NCBI RefSeq assembly: GCF_963855985.1
Contig: NC_087110.1
Span: 3,153,001 to 3,217,000 of the forward strand
Origin: Ostrinia nubilalis
Taxonomy: Eukaryota > Arthropoda > Insecta > Lepidoptera > Crambidae
Direction of reading: 5' to 3'
DNA: 64,000 nt
Position 1 is the first letter of the stretch; each line of letters begins with the position of its first letter. The translations under genes and the position numbers were made by a program. The notes under the pieces were generated by a model that searched no databases, was not told the DNA's origin, and saw only the letters and a list, made by a program, of their open reading frames with translations. Positions 33,072-43,824 of the stretch are shown here, piece after piece.

Positions 33072-34470
33072 GGGTCATTCCATCGTTTCGGGTGTTACGT
33101 TCGTACACACATATTCAACAATTTCATGTATTTTGAAATAGTATTTTAATAATGTTAGTGCCTTAATCTGTCCGTTTTTAGTTGTTTTATCTTAATAATA
33201 AAGTTTGTACAGCTTAGAATGTAGGATAACGAAAATATGAGTCGAAAAGTGTGCGTTTCGGGCGTTACGAGATTTTGCCTCTATGTTCTGACTGTTGCTG
33301 CATTTACTCGAAATTTAGCGAATTTTCTTAAGAAATCATACGTTAAACTTACAGGACTTCTAAAGTATGACATTTACAATCCATGTAACATACAATCACT
33401 GTTAAATAAAACGTTTTACTATTTTTTTATAATTTTTTTCTTTGTTTCGGGTGTTACAATGGTTCTGTTTCGGGTGTTACGAGTACGAAAATTCAACTCG
33501 TTTTATCGATAAAATCGGTGTTTTATTAGTCTCTAGGTACTACAAAATAAGGAGTACAACAAATAAACACAAATAGAGCGAATTCTGGTTTGAAATTAAG
33601 AAGCAGCTTTTTTTAAAAAATATACAAAGTTCAAGTTTAATTTTTCCTCAGAATATAGCCTTTTCTATTGTTTTTGGCTTGAAATAGTATTACTTTAATT
33701 TCTAATTACGATATTTATTGGAAATGTCAAACATCTACACTTTTTAGCAATACCTTAATTTTAGTGTTAAGTCGACATTTCAAAAAAGTCTTAAATTGAG
33801 AAATAAGACTCCTTTTCCGATGCCAGCGCTAGTGGGAGGTCAAAGGACCCTCACAGTAATACTTTTTCACTTCTCCAAGCAATATACACACATTATCGAC
33901 ATATAAATAAAAATGTAATACCCGAAACGTTTCGGGTGTTACAGTTTTTAATCAAGAAAGTAACATACTAAATTAGTATCATGCTCAGATATTAGTTACT
34001 ATTTGAAATCATTACTACCATGACCTTACTTTTACCAAATATTGTGACCCTAATCCATGTGTAAGGTACAATAATAAAACAAATACCTGTTTTTCTGTTT
34101 CGGGTGTTACATCGCCGAAGTAACAAGAAAACACACCTAAAACTTGATGATTATCCATTTTTTTGGGACTATGACGCTATCTACCAATACTATGATAAAT
34201 ACCCTCGAATCATATAGTGGCAAAACGTTTCACAGATTGATAGTTTTTTTAAAATCGTATTACCAAATAATTAGAGATAAAATGATCATTCAGACAGTTG
34301 ACTTAAATATAGACTTTGAAGACTAATAACTTAAAAATTACTTGTTTCTTTCAGATTTTTTTTGTTGCACATTATAATTTGGAATGTTTACTTTCAAAAT
34401 TCATCAGATTTAATGCGAAAAGAACATATTTAGTTTTTCACCCTCGGTAACATTTGTCATGGAATGACCC
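33072..34470. mobile_element. 1.4-kb TIR element with repeated TTTCGGGTGTTAC
   Basis: GGGTCATTCCAT at the left is mirrored by ATGGAATGACCC at the right. AACA flanks both ends (33068-33071, 34471-34474), a possible 4-bp TSD. The interior has no transposase; frames at 33237 and 34144 are motif-free. It holds six direct copies and one inverted copy of a 13-bp motif, annotated separately. Superfamily undetermined. Confidence 0.7.
33086..34110. repeat. Seven copies of motif TTTCGGGTGTTAC
   Basis: Direct copies at 33086-33098, 33256-33268 (one change), 33445-33457, 33468-33480, 33930-33942 and 34098-34110. An inverted copy with one change, 33915-33927, forms a back-to-back dyad with the one at 33930. 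None seen elsewhere in the window. Confidence 0.8.
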
Positions 34471-34474
34471 AACA

Positions 34475-35177
34475 CAGACCTTAGCTTCAATTTACTTGAA
34501 TAAAACTAATTATTAATTCTTCTCCAAAATAATGCCAAGAGGTTACTTGGGCATGATCACCAAACTTATTTAATTTATCTGACCATATTCTATCTATTCT
34601 TTGTAGATTTTACATCTCAACAGGTTATTTTTCGCAGAATGTAAACATGAACAAATTAACACCGTTCAATTTAATTTGATTTACTAAAATTGTTTATTAG
34701 GCATTGCAATTAAATTGAGCACATACCATAGCTTTCACACACATTCCTGGCATTATCAGTAAGGACTGACAATACCTATAACATTTGATGCATCATTCAC
34801 TTACATGCATTATTTTGCTCAAAAAGGAAATGTGTTAATATTGTTGCTGTTGGAATAATCGATAATAATAATAAATCGTACCTGCTCTGGGGCCATAGTT
34901 AATCAAATTGTTCACCACTTACGTGACCACAAGCCAAGTTACGGAAGGAGTATCTTCATAATTTGCGTCCATCATTTCTCGTACTTAAATACTTTTCTGC
35001 ATCTCACACCTTTGTCAGCGTGGTTTCCTGGGCATTCTCTCTTCATCATATTCAATTATAACCATAGAATCGTGGGCGTTTTGTGTTAACATTCGTGACA
35101 AATAACACGAAACATTGGTCACCTGGAACACTTTGAAATCACGTTACTATCATAGGTTTCAGATCTCACTTCTGAAC
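34475..35177. other. LTR element interior, 5' part on the minus strand
   Basis: AT-rich. Contains one exon-like start (34882-34896, minus) and no retroviral frame. Confidence 0.4.
34882..34896 (-). other. Possible captured first coding exon (M-A-P-E-Q)
   Basis: On the minus strand ATGGCCCCAGAGCAG runs directly into GTACGATT, a plausible donor, giving Met-Ala-Pro-Glu-Gln. It is upstream of the N-A-I-Q-K exon-like pieces on the same strand. Five codons are too few for identification. Confidence 0.3.
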
Positions 35178-35424
35178 TATTAGCGGCCGGTCGATCTATT
35201 CTCATAAATAAAACACTGGATACTCATCTTTCACATTATATTGCCTTAATTTAGATACAAATCATCACTTAGCACAAAAGCGCGCGGAGTCGTCTCCGCG
35301 CGTCCCTCTATTCTGACGTTTGAGTCTCGTGTGACATTGACGTATTGTCAATGTCACTATGACAGCATCTCATTGGCTATAACGATACCGCTATTTTAAC
35401 GTTTTAGATTTTTCATAATTAACA
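35178..35424 (-). repeat. LTR, copy B (5' LTR on the minus strand)
   Basis: Identical to 30196-30442 over 247 bp. Followed on the minus strand by the presumed primer site at 35158-35177. Confidence 0.8.
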
Positions 35425-35526
35425 ATACGCACACTACAATAATGACGCTCGGATTGCTCGGATCAAACTCCCCGCACCCCGCGCGACTGAGACCAAAAAT
35501 TGGTGGGGCGCGTCTTCGTGGATGAA

Positions 35527-35940
35527 CGATCTATATGCTGTTACAAAATAAATAATTATTCGTGCTTACATCGGACGAATGTTGGGAGTCTAGGTACTTT
35601 TAACTAGAACTAGGAAGTTTAGAACTAGGCTTTTAAATGGTGCCAATATTGGTGGGAAGTGGGGATGCATACGTTTGAAAGTGCTTGTCGTGGGAGGGTC
35701 GATTTTTGTGATGACCAGTGTATCTTACATTTTTTCCACAACAAGGAAGCTCTTGGCCTTCATTTCTCCTTATAGAAAGTGATAATCAGGCCGAAGGTGG
35801 AAGCGAGCTTCACCCGGAATCCTCAGCCACCAGAGGAACTGGCTATCTTACCTCCAATTGCCGAAACACAACAATGCAATGCAATTGTTTTTATGACATT
35901 GTTATGAAGATGTAAGGCTCAAAATTGTCGAACTACCTAT
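35527..35940. other. Intergenic, nothing recognised
   Basis: Frame 35718-35915 has no motif. No repeat seen. Confidence 0.3.
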
Positions 35941-36139
35941 CTAATAAAAGAAAAAGGTCACTGATTGACTGACTCACTCACTCATCACGAAATCTCAGAA
36001 ACTACATGTACTAGGAGTCTCAAATTTTTCATTCTTAGGTTCCTTTTAGAACGTAGGTGCTAAGACGGGATTTTGCAAAACGCAATTCCTGAAGGGGTAA
36101 AAAGGGATCCACGCGTACGAAGTCTCGGGCGGCTGCTAG
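35941..36139 (+). mobile_element. Helitron-type copy
   Basis: AAAAGGTCACTGATTGACTG, CGAAATCTCAGAAACTACAT, GGATCCACGCGTACGAAGTC and end GGGCGGCTGCTAG followed by T. Same family as 12452 and 28846. Confidence 0.7.
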
Positions 36140-36539
36140 TTTAAAATATACGGAACCTTTATCTTCACAAAGATATGCTACCGCAAACTCTTTGAATTTT
36201 AACCTTTTTTGAGATGCATTTTTCAGAACACGCTAGTCGGTTCATAATGAGTCTGAAACAAAAGTTATAATCCTATGTTTTTGCATAATCCTACAAACAA
36301 TGACTGTAGATATTTTCCTTTGAGCTATGCTTGTCTGAATAATAAGGTTTCAACTTAATTTGTTTTATTTAAGGCAATGTTTGACATTTTTTGTTTAAAA
36401 AGAGAGAGATATTAAAAAAATTGTTGCATTTTTCACCTTGATAGATATAACTACTTAATTAGACTTTTATTAGCATAGAAATCAATAAAAAGTTAGTCAA
36501 TTGAGTTGGCAAAATTTTGTTACGTTACAATTCAGAATG
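36140..36539. other. Intergenic, nothing recognised
   Basis: AT-rich only. Confidence 0.3.
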
Positions 36540-36615
36540 TAGACTGCTACCAACCGGGCGATGTGGAAATCATTGGGGGAGGCCTATGTTCAGCAGTGGA
36601 CGTCCTGTTGATTGA
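36540..36615 (+). mobile_element. RTE-type LINE 3' end
   Basis: GACTGCTACCAACCGGGCGA then GTGGAAATCATTGGGGGAGG and CAGCAGTGGACGTCC, stopping before the usual GAT tail. The frame 36506-36724 crosses it by chance. Confidence 0.65.
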
Positions 36616-37435
36616 ATTCAATATACGAAGAAATACAAATTTTTTGGGATCGATCCGATCAGCTCATAAAAATTATGTAAATAAGTGGTGTCGAGTAAAC
36701 AATTTTACATCGGTACTAGAGTGATCTTTAGGCAATAATACATAAAGCGTTGAGTTTTTCACTGATCGCCATGCATCTATGTAAATTGGACACTGGACAG
36801 ACTATGAACATTTTTCTTTACTAATCCCTACACTTCGCTGCACTGCGATGTTCTAATAAGAACTTCCAGAACCACTTTTACTATTCATGACTCTGTTGGC
36901 ACTGGTTGACCGGCGGAACTAGCAAGTTGGAGTTTGGAACTATCCGTGTTCATTAAATATGGAACATTGGTATAGTAAGATAGTAGAGATAATTTAGTTG
37001 GACTATAGTTTGACTATGGCTTGTTCGAGCTAAATTATGAGAGGCCACTACTACATTTTGAGAGTTTTCCGACGAAATAATATAATAATATTAATAATAC
37101 AATAAATCATTTGAATTTCAATTTGAAATCAGAGCCTAGGTCTCTTGCAGAGCTGCACCCTAGACAAAGTGCCCTTTAATTTCGAAATCGCTTCGAGCTT
37201 CGCTTGGGAGCTGAAAGAGCTAACAAAAAACGCCAAAGAAAAGATAATTTGGAATTATAACTATCGTGGTTTGAAACTTGTCTAATTCCTGGGCTTAGAA
37301 ATCACTGTCTTTTGTATTGAAACCTAATTTCAAATTAATGTTGGAAAAAGACGTAATGCATATCTTTTGAAGAAAAAAATTCCAGACTTCTAATACAGTT
37401 TTTTTTTTCTTCTTAGGTGTAATTTGATCAATACT
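36616..37435. other. Intergenic stretch
   Basis: An AATAAT-rich patch at 37078-37105 and a distant relative of the 2138 MITE end (CCTAGACAAAGTGCCC at about 37150). No gene. Confidence 0.35.
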
Positions 37436-37650
37436 ATTACTAATATTATAAATGCAAAAGTAACTCTGTCTGTCTGTCTTACTTTCACGCCTAAACCACT
37501 GAACCGATTTTGATGAAATTTGGCCTAGAGATAGTTTGAGTCCCGGGAAAGGACATAGGATAGTTTTTATCCCGGTTTTTGAAACAGGGACGCGCGCGAT
37601 AAAGTTTTTCTATGACAGACAAAATTCCACGTGGGCGAAGCCGCGGGCGG
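37436..37650 (+). mobile_element. Helitron-like repeat, end lost
   Basis: ACTAATATTATAAATGCAAA, GTCTGTCTGTC, CCACTGAACCGATTTTGATG, CCCGGGAAAGGACATAGGAT and GGGCGAAGCCGCGGGCGG are typical of a very common lepidopteran repeat whose end normally reads GCGGGC..CTAG. Here the terminus is absent. Frame 37536-37841 is a shadow. Confidence 0.6.
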
Positions 37651-38286
37651 AAAGCATTACACACAGCCACCAACATTTAATCAATTTAACAGATAGCAAC
37701 AACCCTCATTTATCCTCGACCAATGTCTCATCACAGCACAGCTCAGCAAATAGGGACTCCTCAACGTTTCATTTAAGCCAGTCTTCAGATTCAGTCTCTA
37801 GTTGTTGCTTAGACTCCATTCCTTTAATCAACAAAGTTTGAGCTAGACCTAATCCAGAGCCCCTCAGCTAGCCACTTATACCGTCATTTCCAATATTGAT
37901 GTTGGGACTTACTCTTACAACTATGTGGCAGGTAGACTGCGAAATAAGGATTTGGAGGAGTTGGCTTTGTGAAGAAACTTTTAAAAAAAACTGGCCGTGG
38001 TTTAAGAAAGCGGTGCAGGAAGTTTTTTTTTAAGATAATTAATTAGTATTGAACAAATTACTAATACTCCCGTAAACCTTCGGCTAAATTAACACATGCT
38101 GCTCGCGTCAGCGATGGCGATGGCGATAGCGATCACTGCGCGTGCTTAGATCGCCGCGACCAATGACAGGACGCGTAGATGTGAACTCATCGCTACAAAT
38201 TCATACACGACATCAGAATCTGATCGCCATCGCCATCTCGTACAGAGGCTGCACGCATTGGTTTTATCGAACCTTTAACCCCTTAT
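37651..38286. other. Intergenic stretch with GATGGCGATGGCGAT dyad
   Basis: CAGCGATGGCGATGGCGATAG at 38110 pairs with ATCGCCATCGCCATC at 38220, with ATGAACTC/GAGTTC-like text between: a possible MITE of about 140 bp, ends not resolved. Confidence 0.4.
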
Positions 38287-38298
38287 ACTAAGCTAAAT

Positions 38299-38492
38299 GG
38301 GGCAGAAAAGTTCTTGAGTGGCGACCACGAGCCGGAAGACGTAGCGTGGGCAGGCCTCCCACTAGGTGGACCGACGATCTGGTGAAGGTCGCGGGAGGTG
38401 CCTGGATGCGAGCGGCGCAGGACCAAACTTTGTGGAAATCCTTAGGGGAGGCCTTTGTCCAGCATTGTGCGTCTTTCGGCTGAAACGAACGA
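38299..38492 (+). mobile_element. 5'-truncated RTE copy with exact 12-bp TSD
   Basis: ACTAAGCTAAAT flanks it (38287-38298, 38493-38504). The body is an unbroken frame G-R-K-V-L-E-W-R-P-R-A-G-R-R-S-V-G, then R-W-T-D-D-L-V-K-V-A-G-G-A-W-M and L-W-K-S-L-G-E-A-F-V ending ...A-S-F-G-stop, i.e. the C-terminal ~61 residues of RTE pol, followed by a CGAA tail. A young insertion and a good reference for the decayed copies. Confidence 0.88.
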
Positions 38493-38506
38493 ACTAAGCT
38501 AAATAT

Positions 38507-38723
38507 TAGTCAAAGTCAAAGTCAAAGTCAAAATTTCTTTATTTGTTTGGACTAATAAATAGTTCTTACAAATCGTCATTTTGCTCGTATTACTATGCTT
38601 GTGTTACGTATGGGTTCACCACAATAATCGAGAGGCGGCTGAGTTCGACCAGCTTTCCTCGGATGTAGGGTCGAGCAGTCTGAAGAGTCAGCCAGTCCGA
38701 ACCCTTCACCATTCGGCTGTCAT
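38507..38723 (-). mobile_element. tRNA-derived SINE, copy 1
   Basis: Minus strand: ACAGCCGAATGGTGAAGGGT (A-box-like), GACTGGCTGACTC, ...CGATTATTGTGGTGAACCCA, ACACAAGCATAGTAATACGA, then AATAAAGAAATTTTGAC and a (TTTGAC)n tail. The head matches the SINE at 54826. Four TTTGAC units end next to the RTE TSD. Confidence 0.65.
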
Positions 38724-38731
38724 GGCTTCAT

Positions 38732-38835
38732 TCATCATCATCATTTCATCCACAGGACGTCCACTACTAAACCTAGGCCCAATGATTTTCAGATTGGCCG
38801 GTTGGTAGCTACCTGAATCCACCGCCTACCAACCT
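38732..38835 (-). mobile_element. RTE-type LINE 3' end
   Basis: CATCATCATCATTTC tail, CACAGGACGTCCACTACTAA, then GATTGGCCGGTTGGTAGCTA. Diverged, minus strand. Confidence 0.65.
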
Positions 38836-39359
38836 TCAAGTCATCTGCTTGTGGGTGGACACATTTACTTTATTTTACACATGTAAAATTTCATTTATAA
38901 CGTCAGCTTCATCTCACCAATTCAAATCTTAAAAGCCTGATTCGAATATCCAGTTTACATTTGAAGACATGCTGACAGATTTTGCGTAGAGATTTTAGCG
39001 GCAATATGATTGTTATTTGTGACTGATTGACGTACGATATTACCAGAACCGAATTCACAGTAAAACGGCTTTTTGGCTATTGCTTTGTATTCATGATATT
39101 CTAACACTCATTGTCGTTATCGTGAAAATACCTGGAAATTCTCAGTCAGTTAATAATCTACAATTCCAAAGAACATCGTTTTGCTTTATGTATTTTAAAG
39201 GTTAGTTTCTTGGAATAATAAACAATGGAATTGTATCAAAGGTTTAGTAAACATTATTATACTTTGAATAAAAATTGCTCAGAAATTAGCTATTTTGTGA
39301 AACAATAGTTTCTTAATTAGTACTGATAATTCTAAACAAATGACACAATTAATTTTAAA
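38836..39359. other. Intergenic, nothing recognised
   Basis: No supported feature. Confidence 0.3.
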
Positions 39360-39634
39360 AAACTCAAAACAGGTTCAAAAAACTCGCCAAAATCCCCAGA
39401 CATCGTATAACACAAAATCACAGGCACAAAACACACACACAAACAATAAAAAATACACTCCAGACGGACTCAAAAAAGTTCGACTTTGCAGAGACCTATG
39501 ACATCGTTTAGCACAAAATCACTGACGCACAACACACACAAACAACAAAAAAATAAACCAGACAAGTTCAAAAAACTCCGACTTTTCAAAGTCCCACGAC
39601 ATCGTTTAGCACAAAAGCCACTGGCGCAAACTGA
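39360..39634. repeat. Three tandem units of ~100 bp
   Basis: CATCGTATAACACAAAATCAC (39401), CATCGTTTAGCACAAAATCAC (39502) and CATCGTTTAGCACAAAAGCCA (39600) mark units of 101 and 98 bases. Each also carries AACACACACAAACAA and TCAAAAAACTCCGACTTT-like text. Minisatellite, possibly decayed. Confidence 0.75.
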
Positions 39635-40526
39635 GGGATGTAAAACAATGGCTATTTGCTAGCCCCAAGTTTCATCCCTTTACACAATATAGCTCTTACC
39701 TCATTCATTCGTCTACCCCCTTTGCAGAAAACTTGGTGGTGCTCGCTAAATACGAGTGCGTTTTTTAAATTACCAGTATTTTTGTGACTACTTAAGTACT
39801 AATCCGAAGTCCAAGGATGATAAATTATATTCTTTACAAACTATTTACTGGCTTAATATAATTTAAAATAGTGTCAATTTATTAGGGAAACTCCTCAAGT
39901 GATCACAACTTTAGGTCGTGTCGAGTCGAAGTAGCGACCTCAAGTAGGCAGACCGACACAGTTTACCAAAAGAACAAATATCTTCACTAAAAATTCAATA
40001 TTTTAGTAAACTATAAACTATTTAGACTAAATATTAATATGTTAGTTCTTTCAAAGCAATTGATAGTCTACCTAATGCAACATACTACTAACAATCAGAC
40101 AAACAGAGTCACTGTTGTGTAATAATGTTTGTAATTTTAAATTGTATTATTCTAAAGTTTCATTCAGATATAAATTACAGTAATTTCGTAACATGATGAA
40201 AACCAAACAGAAATTGAAATTCGCAGCCTTATCTATGGTATATCCTATCAAAGGCCGCGATGCATTAAGAGATACTCGGTCTCATAGACAATAGAGCATT
40301 GTTGTCGATGCCGTTCAGCGATCATTTGTTGTGGTCTCTAATTAATTCTCATTAGACAATTGCTCTACAGAGGGATCGACCTTTCGGATGATGAATGATC
40401 GTAGATGATAAACAAGTATTTGGATATCTGAATTGATTAAACTGAGCTTAGAATTAAATGTTGAATAGATTTGACGGAGGTGGAATAGGGAATCGCGAAT
40501 ATTGGTATTATTCTTGAAATGGAAAA
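39635..40526. other. Gene-free stretch
   Basis: AT-rich; the minus frame 40342-40545 has no motif and overlaps the next MITE. Confidence 0.35.
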
Positions 40527-40672
40527 CGCCCGTATTCGCAAGCATTACTATAAGGTGTCACAGGGCGCGTGGACGCACAGAGTGACACACGGACTAATCA
40601 CAGAGCTCTATTCAACGATGTGCGTTCGATTTGATGCTTCACTTAAGGAAGCATCTTTTGTGAATACGAGCG
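40527..40672 (+). mobile_element. MITE of the CGCCCGTATTC family, copy 2
   Basis: CGCCCGTATTCGCAAGCATT at the left against the complement of TTTTGTGAATACGAGCG at the right. The interior GGCGCGTGGACGCACAGAGT, AATCACAGAGCTCTATTCAA matches the other two copies. Confidence 0.8.
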
Positions 40673-41955
40673 TGAGACTCTATCAGTAGTTTAATTGAAA
40701 ATGCTATCCGTTAAATATTAGAGGTACACTTACCAATCAGAAATATATAAAACTCAACTTTTTTGCTCATTACTTATAGTTTATTTTTCTGTTTATTGTA
40801 AATCTTTGCCCCAGTGGGAAAAAACTATTTACCTAAATGTACTTAATCTAATTTGCATAACGCTATGCTTATTATATGTAGTACTAGCTATCTTTAGATA
40901 TTTCAACCAAAAATTCCAAGAAATGTTCTACTTCTTGTGCCACTATCCAATATTTGTATTGTATAAACCGCTAGAAAGGTACTAAAATCTTTCTTCTATA
41001 TGAAAGCGAAGAAATCTCAGAAACAGTAACACCTACAAACTTGAAATTTGGCAGGTAGGGTCCCTATGGGGTGTAGTAGACATCCGCTAAGAATGGTTTT
41101 TACTAAACTCCACTCCTAAGGGGAAATCGGGATCCGTCCGTGTAAAACAGTACCTATACAAACTTTACGAACTTGTACAGTCGCCAACGAAGTCTATAAA
41201 TTTTCGTTGCAATTTCTGACCTATTACAACTACATTAGAAACCACAACGTTTCGCTTGATATGCCCTACAAATGAATACGACTTTCGCCACCTAGCTGAC
41301 GAAGCAGAAAAGATGCTAAAAGGAAGGCAGATGTTAATAGAAAAGGATAGAAGACAAATACCCCAAACATAGAATTGGGACAAACGTCTCAAACCTTTTA
41401 TCTAAATTGAGACCCACTTTGCACTAAGTGGGCGGGGATTGGGGCGGCCATATTGACTTTATTTATGGGACATGGGAAGTAAACACCATGATAAAAATCA
41501 ATTGGAAAACTTATAGTTACTTTGTTTGTTCGCAAAAGTAGATTGAATCGACGCGACGAATAAAGATAAGTGGAATGAAATGAAGTTTTTTTTTCAACTA
41601 TCACAATAATCAGTCGTCACTAAAATCAGCTGCCAAAAACCACTAAACTATTGTTGAATAAAATTGTCAATTAATTTGGAGTAGTACATTTTCGAATTGA
41701 TTATAAATTATCAAACCCTTCCAACTGAATATTAAATAAAACAAATAATACGCTTAAACGCTCATTGAATCAGCTTCGGCTGCAGCTGCAACTTCAGCTT
41801 CAGCTTACAGTGGTTTAATTATGTTTAAGAAACGGTGGGACACTGCGACACTAGGTGAAACTCCCTAAGACAATAACTTTTAAGCATTGTTGATCTATAT
41901 TTTCCATCGCATACTTATTTTACGTACCTACTTCATTGAATCTGGTTTCTAAAAG
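40673..41955. other. Gene-free stretch with a Helitron-like remnant
   Basis: At 40984-41138, GAAGAAATCTCAGAAACAGT, AACTTGAAATTTGGCAGGTA and GGGGAAATCGGGATCC resemble the Helitron family, with no CTAG end. CAGCTTCGGCTGCAGCTGCA at 41771 is low-complexity. Minus frames at 41165 and 41398 lack motifs. Confidence 0.4.
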
Positions 41956-42137
41956 TAATTTTTTTTTAATACCGATACGACCTGTAAGCTTTCAAGAAGA
42001 GAGCGTATCTTCACCTTAAAGGCCGGGAACGCACCTGTAACGCCCCTGGGACTGCGGGTGTCTATGGGCGACGGTAATCACTTACCATCAGGTGATCCGT
42101 CTGCTCGTTTGCCTCACGTCACATAAAAAAAATTAAA
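41956..42137 (+). mobile_element. LINE 3' end with poly(A)
   Basis: GGTAATCACTTACCATCAGG, TGATCCGTCTGCTCGTTTGC and CACATAAAAAAAATTAAA. This tail is shared with 59766-59850 (minus). Upstream GCACCTGTAACGCCCCTGGG is part of the same 3' region. LINE clade not determined. Confidence 0.65.
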
Positions 42138-43354
42138 AGCATGGTCACCCTACTGAGGACGGAGGCATTGTAGAGATATCGCCCGCGTTTACTCTACCGA
42201 TAGTGGGAAACTAGCATGATAATGCGACTGGTGAGGGGCTGATGAAAAACGAACGGGGAACGTTTGATTTGGGGGCATTTGGGAATGTTTTGTGGTCTGT
42301 AGACTAATAGGGGTGGGGGGAAGATATTGTCAAGATTGTTTTTCTTGACGATTGGCTCATTATAGGCTGGAATTGTAGTGATGTGGTTCGATTGGTTAAC
42401 TGCTACAGATATACAAAATTAAACATCGATGGCACTAAAACTATAATAAAATAATATCGCTAACATCACACGTGCCTAATGTTGTTGATGATTAGGATAA
42501 AATAAATTTCAAGATTTAATTATGCATGACAAGAGCAGGTTACTTCAGTTTGAGCATAAGTTTTACCTACCTGTATTGTGCTGTTTTTTTCTTGTGGTGA
42601 CTGAGTTTGTTCGTTGTTCTAGCGTTTTATCTTGGGTCTCAACACTTACCATAATGTTTGTCTCGAAGCGCTGGTGGTAAGGAGACTAAAAGCTATATTA
42701 TAAATCCCTGGGGATCTAATTGTCAATAAAGTTTCGCAAACTAATCCGACACATTTGAAATCTAAACCCTACACTACAATTGTAAACAAAAACATGCAAA
42801 ATCAAACTTAATTCAGCTTCACAGAAAGTTTAGATTGCCTTGTGGATTCGAACTGTTTGCATGTCAGTGCCGTGGCCGACTGGACCGGAAACCGAATGCC
42901 GATACCAACTCCCACCTGGGACTTGCAGATTGTTGGCTGCACTGACAGTTTAGTAACTGAAATACCTATATTTTGCTAGATTTTGCCCGCGGCTTCGTTC
43001 TTCCCATCGCTTTCTATTTACTAGGCTATGTAACGTTTTTATTTATTACATCTGTTGATAACGTGTAACGTTCCTTGTATTTAATGTGTTCAAACTAAAG
43101 CGCATTATGTAGTTGAATACCACCCGTAACGATATCATGTGACACGCAAATAAATATGTAGTTTTCCCTGGACTTCATGTCGTCTAGACGTAGGACGCTG
43201 GACGTAAGCCACCCTAAGAAACCCCGTAAAGAACCTATGGTCATCGATCTATCGAGCAGATGGGCGTCCAGTGCTTAGTTGTCTTCAATGGTCTCTATTC
43301 GAGAACCTGTTTGGTTAATATGGCCAGCCCTCTGCTTATTTGCTACAATTTTGA
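42138..43354. other. Gene-free stretch of 1.2 kb
   Basis: No matched ends or frames supported. Confidence 0.35.
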
Positions 43355-43566
43355 TTCTTGAAATTTACTTTCTTCTTTTTCTTCTTATCGTGTCGACAAC
43401 AAACCTGCACAATGTCAGCCCAAAACTCCGCTACAATAGTGGCGTTGTCAGCAGCATTCATTAAATCCTCCTGCATGCAGTTGCTCGGGCACTCAGGGCG
43501 CGACATCATGTGCGTCATCGACTCAGGAACAAAACCGCACCTGCACTCCATGTTTGAGCCATCCAA
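43355..43566 (-). mobile_element. LINE pol C-terminal fragment
   Basis: Minus frame: M-E-C-R-C-G-F-V-P-E-S-M-T-H-M-M-S-R-P-E then C-P-S-N-C and A-A-D-N-A-T-I-V-A-E-F-W-A-D-I-V. The C-x-C...H-x5-C cluster and D-N-A-x-V-A-x-F-W-A ending are characteristic of the C-terminus of insect LINE pol proteins. The AAG-rich tail (GACAAGAAGAAAAAGAAG) follows. Truncated, probably dead. Confidence 0.65.
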
Positions 43567-43680
43567 GAATCCCCACCTGAACAGATTGTCCTTACTACGG
43601 CCGACCTGCGTCCGAAGTCTATTTAAAGACTCCTTGCTTTATAAAAAGTAGAGTCAGTTTTAATTCTCTCCTATTGTATC

Positions 43681-43812
43681 ATCATCATCATTATTTCAGC
43701 CATAGGACGTCCACTGCTGAACATAGGCCTCCCCCGATGCTTTCCATGTTGATCGATTGGTAGCTACCTTTACGATGTCGTTGGTCCACCTTGTAGGTGG
43801 ACGTCACATGTA
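43681..43812 (-). mobile_element. 5'-truncated RTE copy with 12-bp TSD
   Basis: TCCTATTGTATC flanks it (43669-43680, 43813-43824). Minus strand, (GAT)n tail at the left, TAGGACGTCCACTGCTGAAC, and coding text up to a GTCCACC motif. Clear LINE insertion. Confidence 0.85.
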
Positions 43813-43824
43813 TCCTATTGTATC

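Larger units (their letters stand above)
30196..35424 (-). mobile_element. Non-autonomous LTR element, probably Copia-like
   Basis: Two 247-bp direct repeats, identical as far as I can read, flank 4.7 kb, and ATAC is duplicated outside (30192-30195, 35425-35428). Read on the minus strand, the LTR starts TGTTAATTATG. The sequence after the 5' LTR is GTTCAGAAGTGAGATCTGAA, which I recall as like the tRNA-iMet half-molecule primer site of Copia elements. A purine-rich GAATTGCAGGAAGG lies just before the 3' LTR. No gag, protease, RT or integrase is present. Cargo: GC-rich gene-like blocks, a TTTCGGGTGTTAC-rich TIR element and splice-like pieces. Copia placement is an inference. Confidence 0.65.
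30105..35526. mobile_element. Small MITE split by an LTR element
   Basis: TTCATCCACGAAGACGCG... (26 bp) at 30105-30130 is an exact complement of 35501-35526. Removing the LTR element between (30196-35424 plus one ATAC) leaves a MITE of about 189 bp. Its own TSD was not resolved. Confidence 0.75.

Noticed and set aside
30105..35526. A single 5.4-kb DNA transposon with the 26-bp TIR
   Set aside because: The identical 247-bp direct repeats with an ATAC duplication just inside show that most of it is a later LTR-element insertion into a small MITE.
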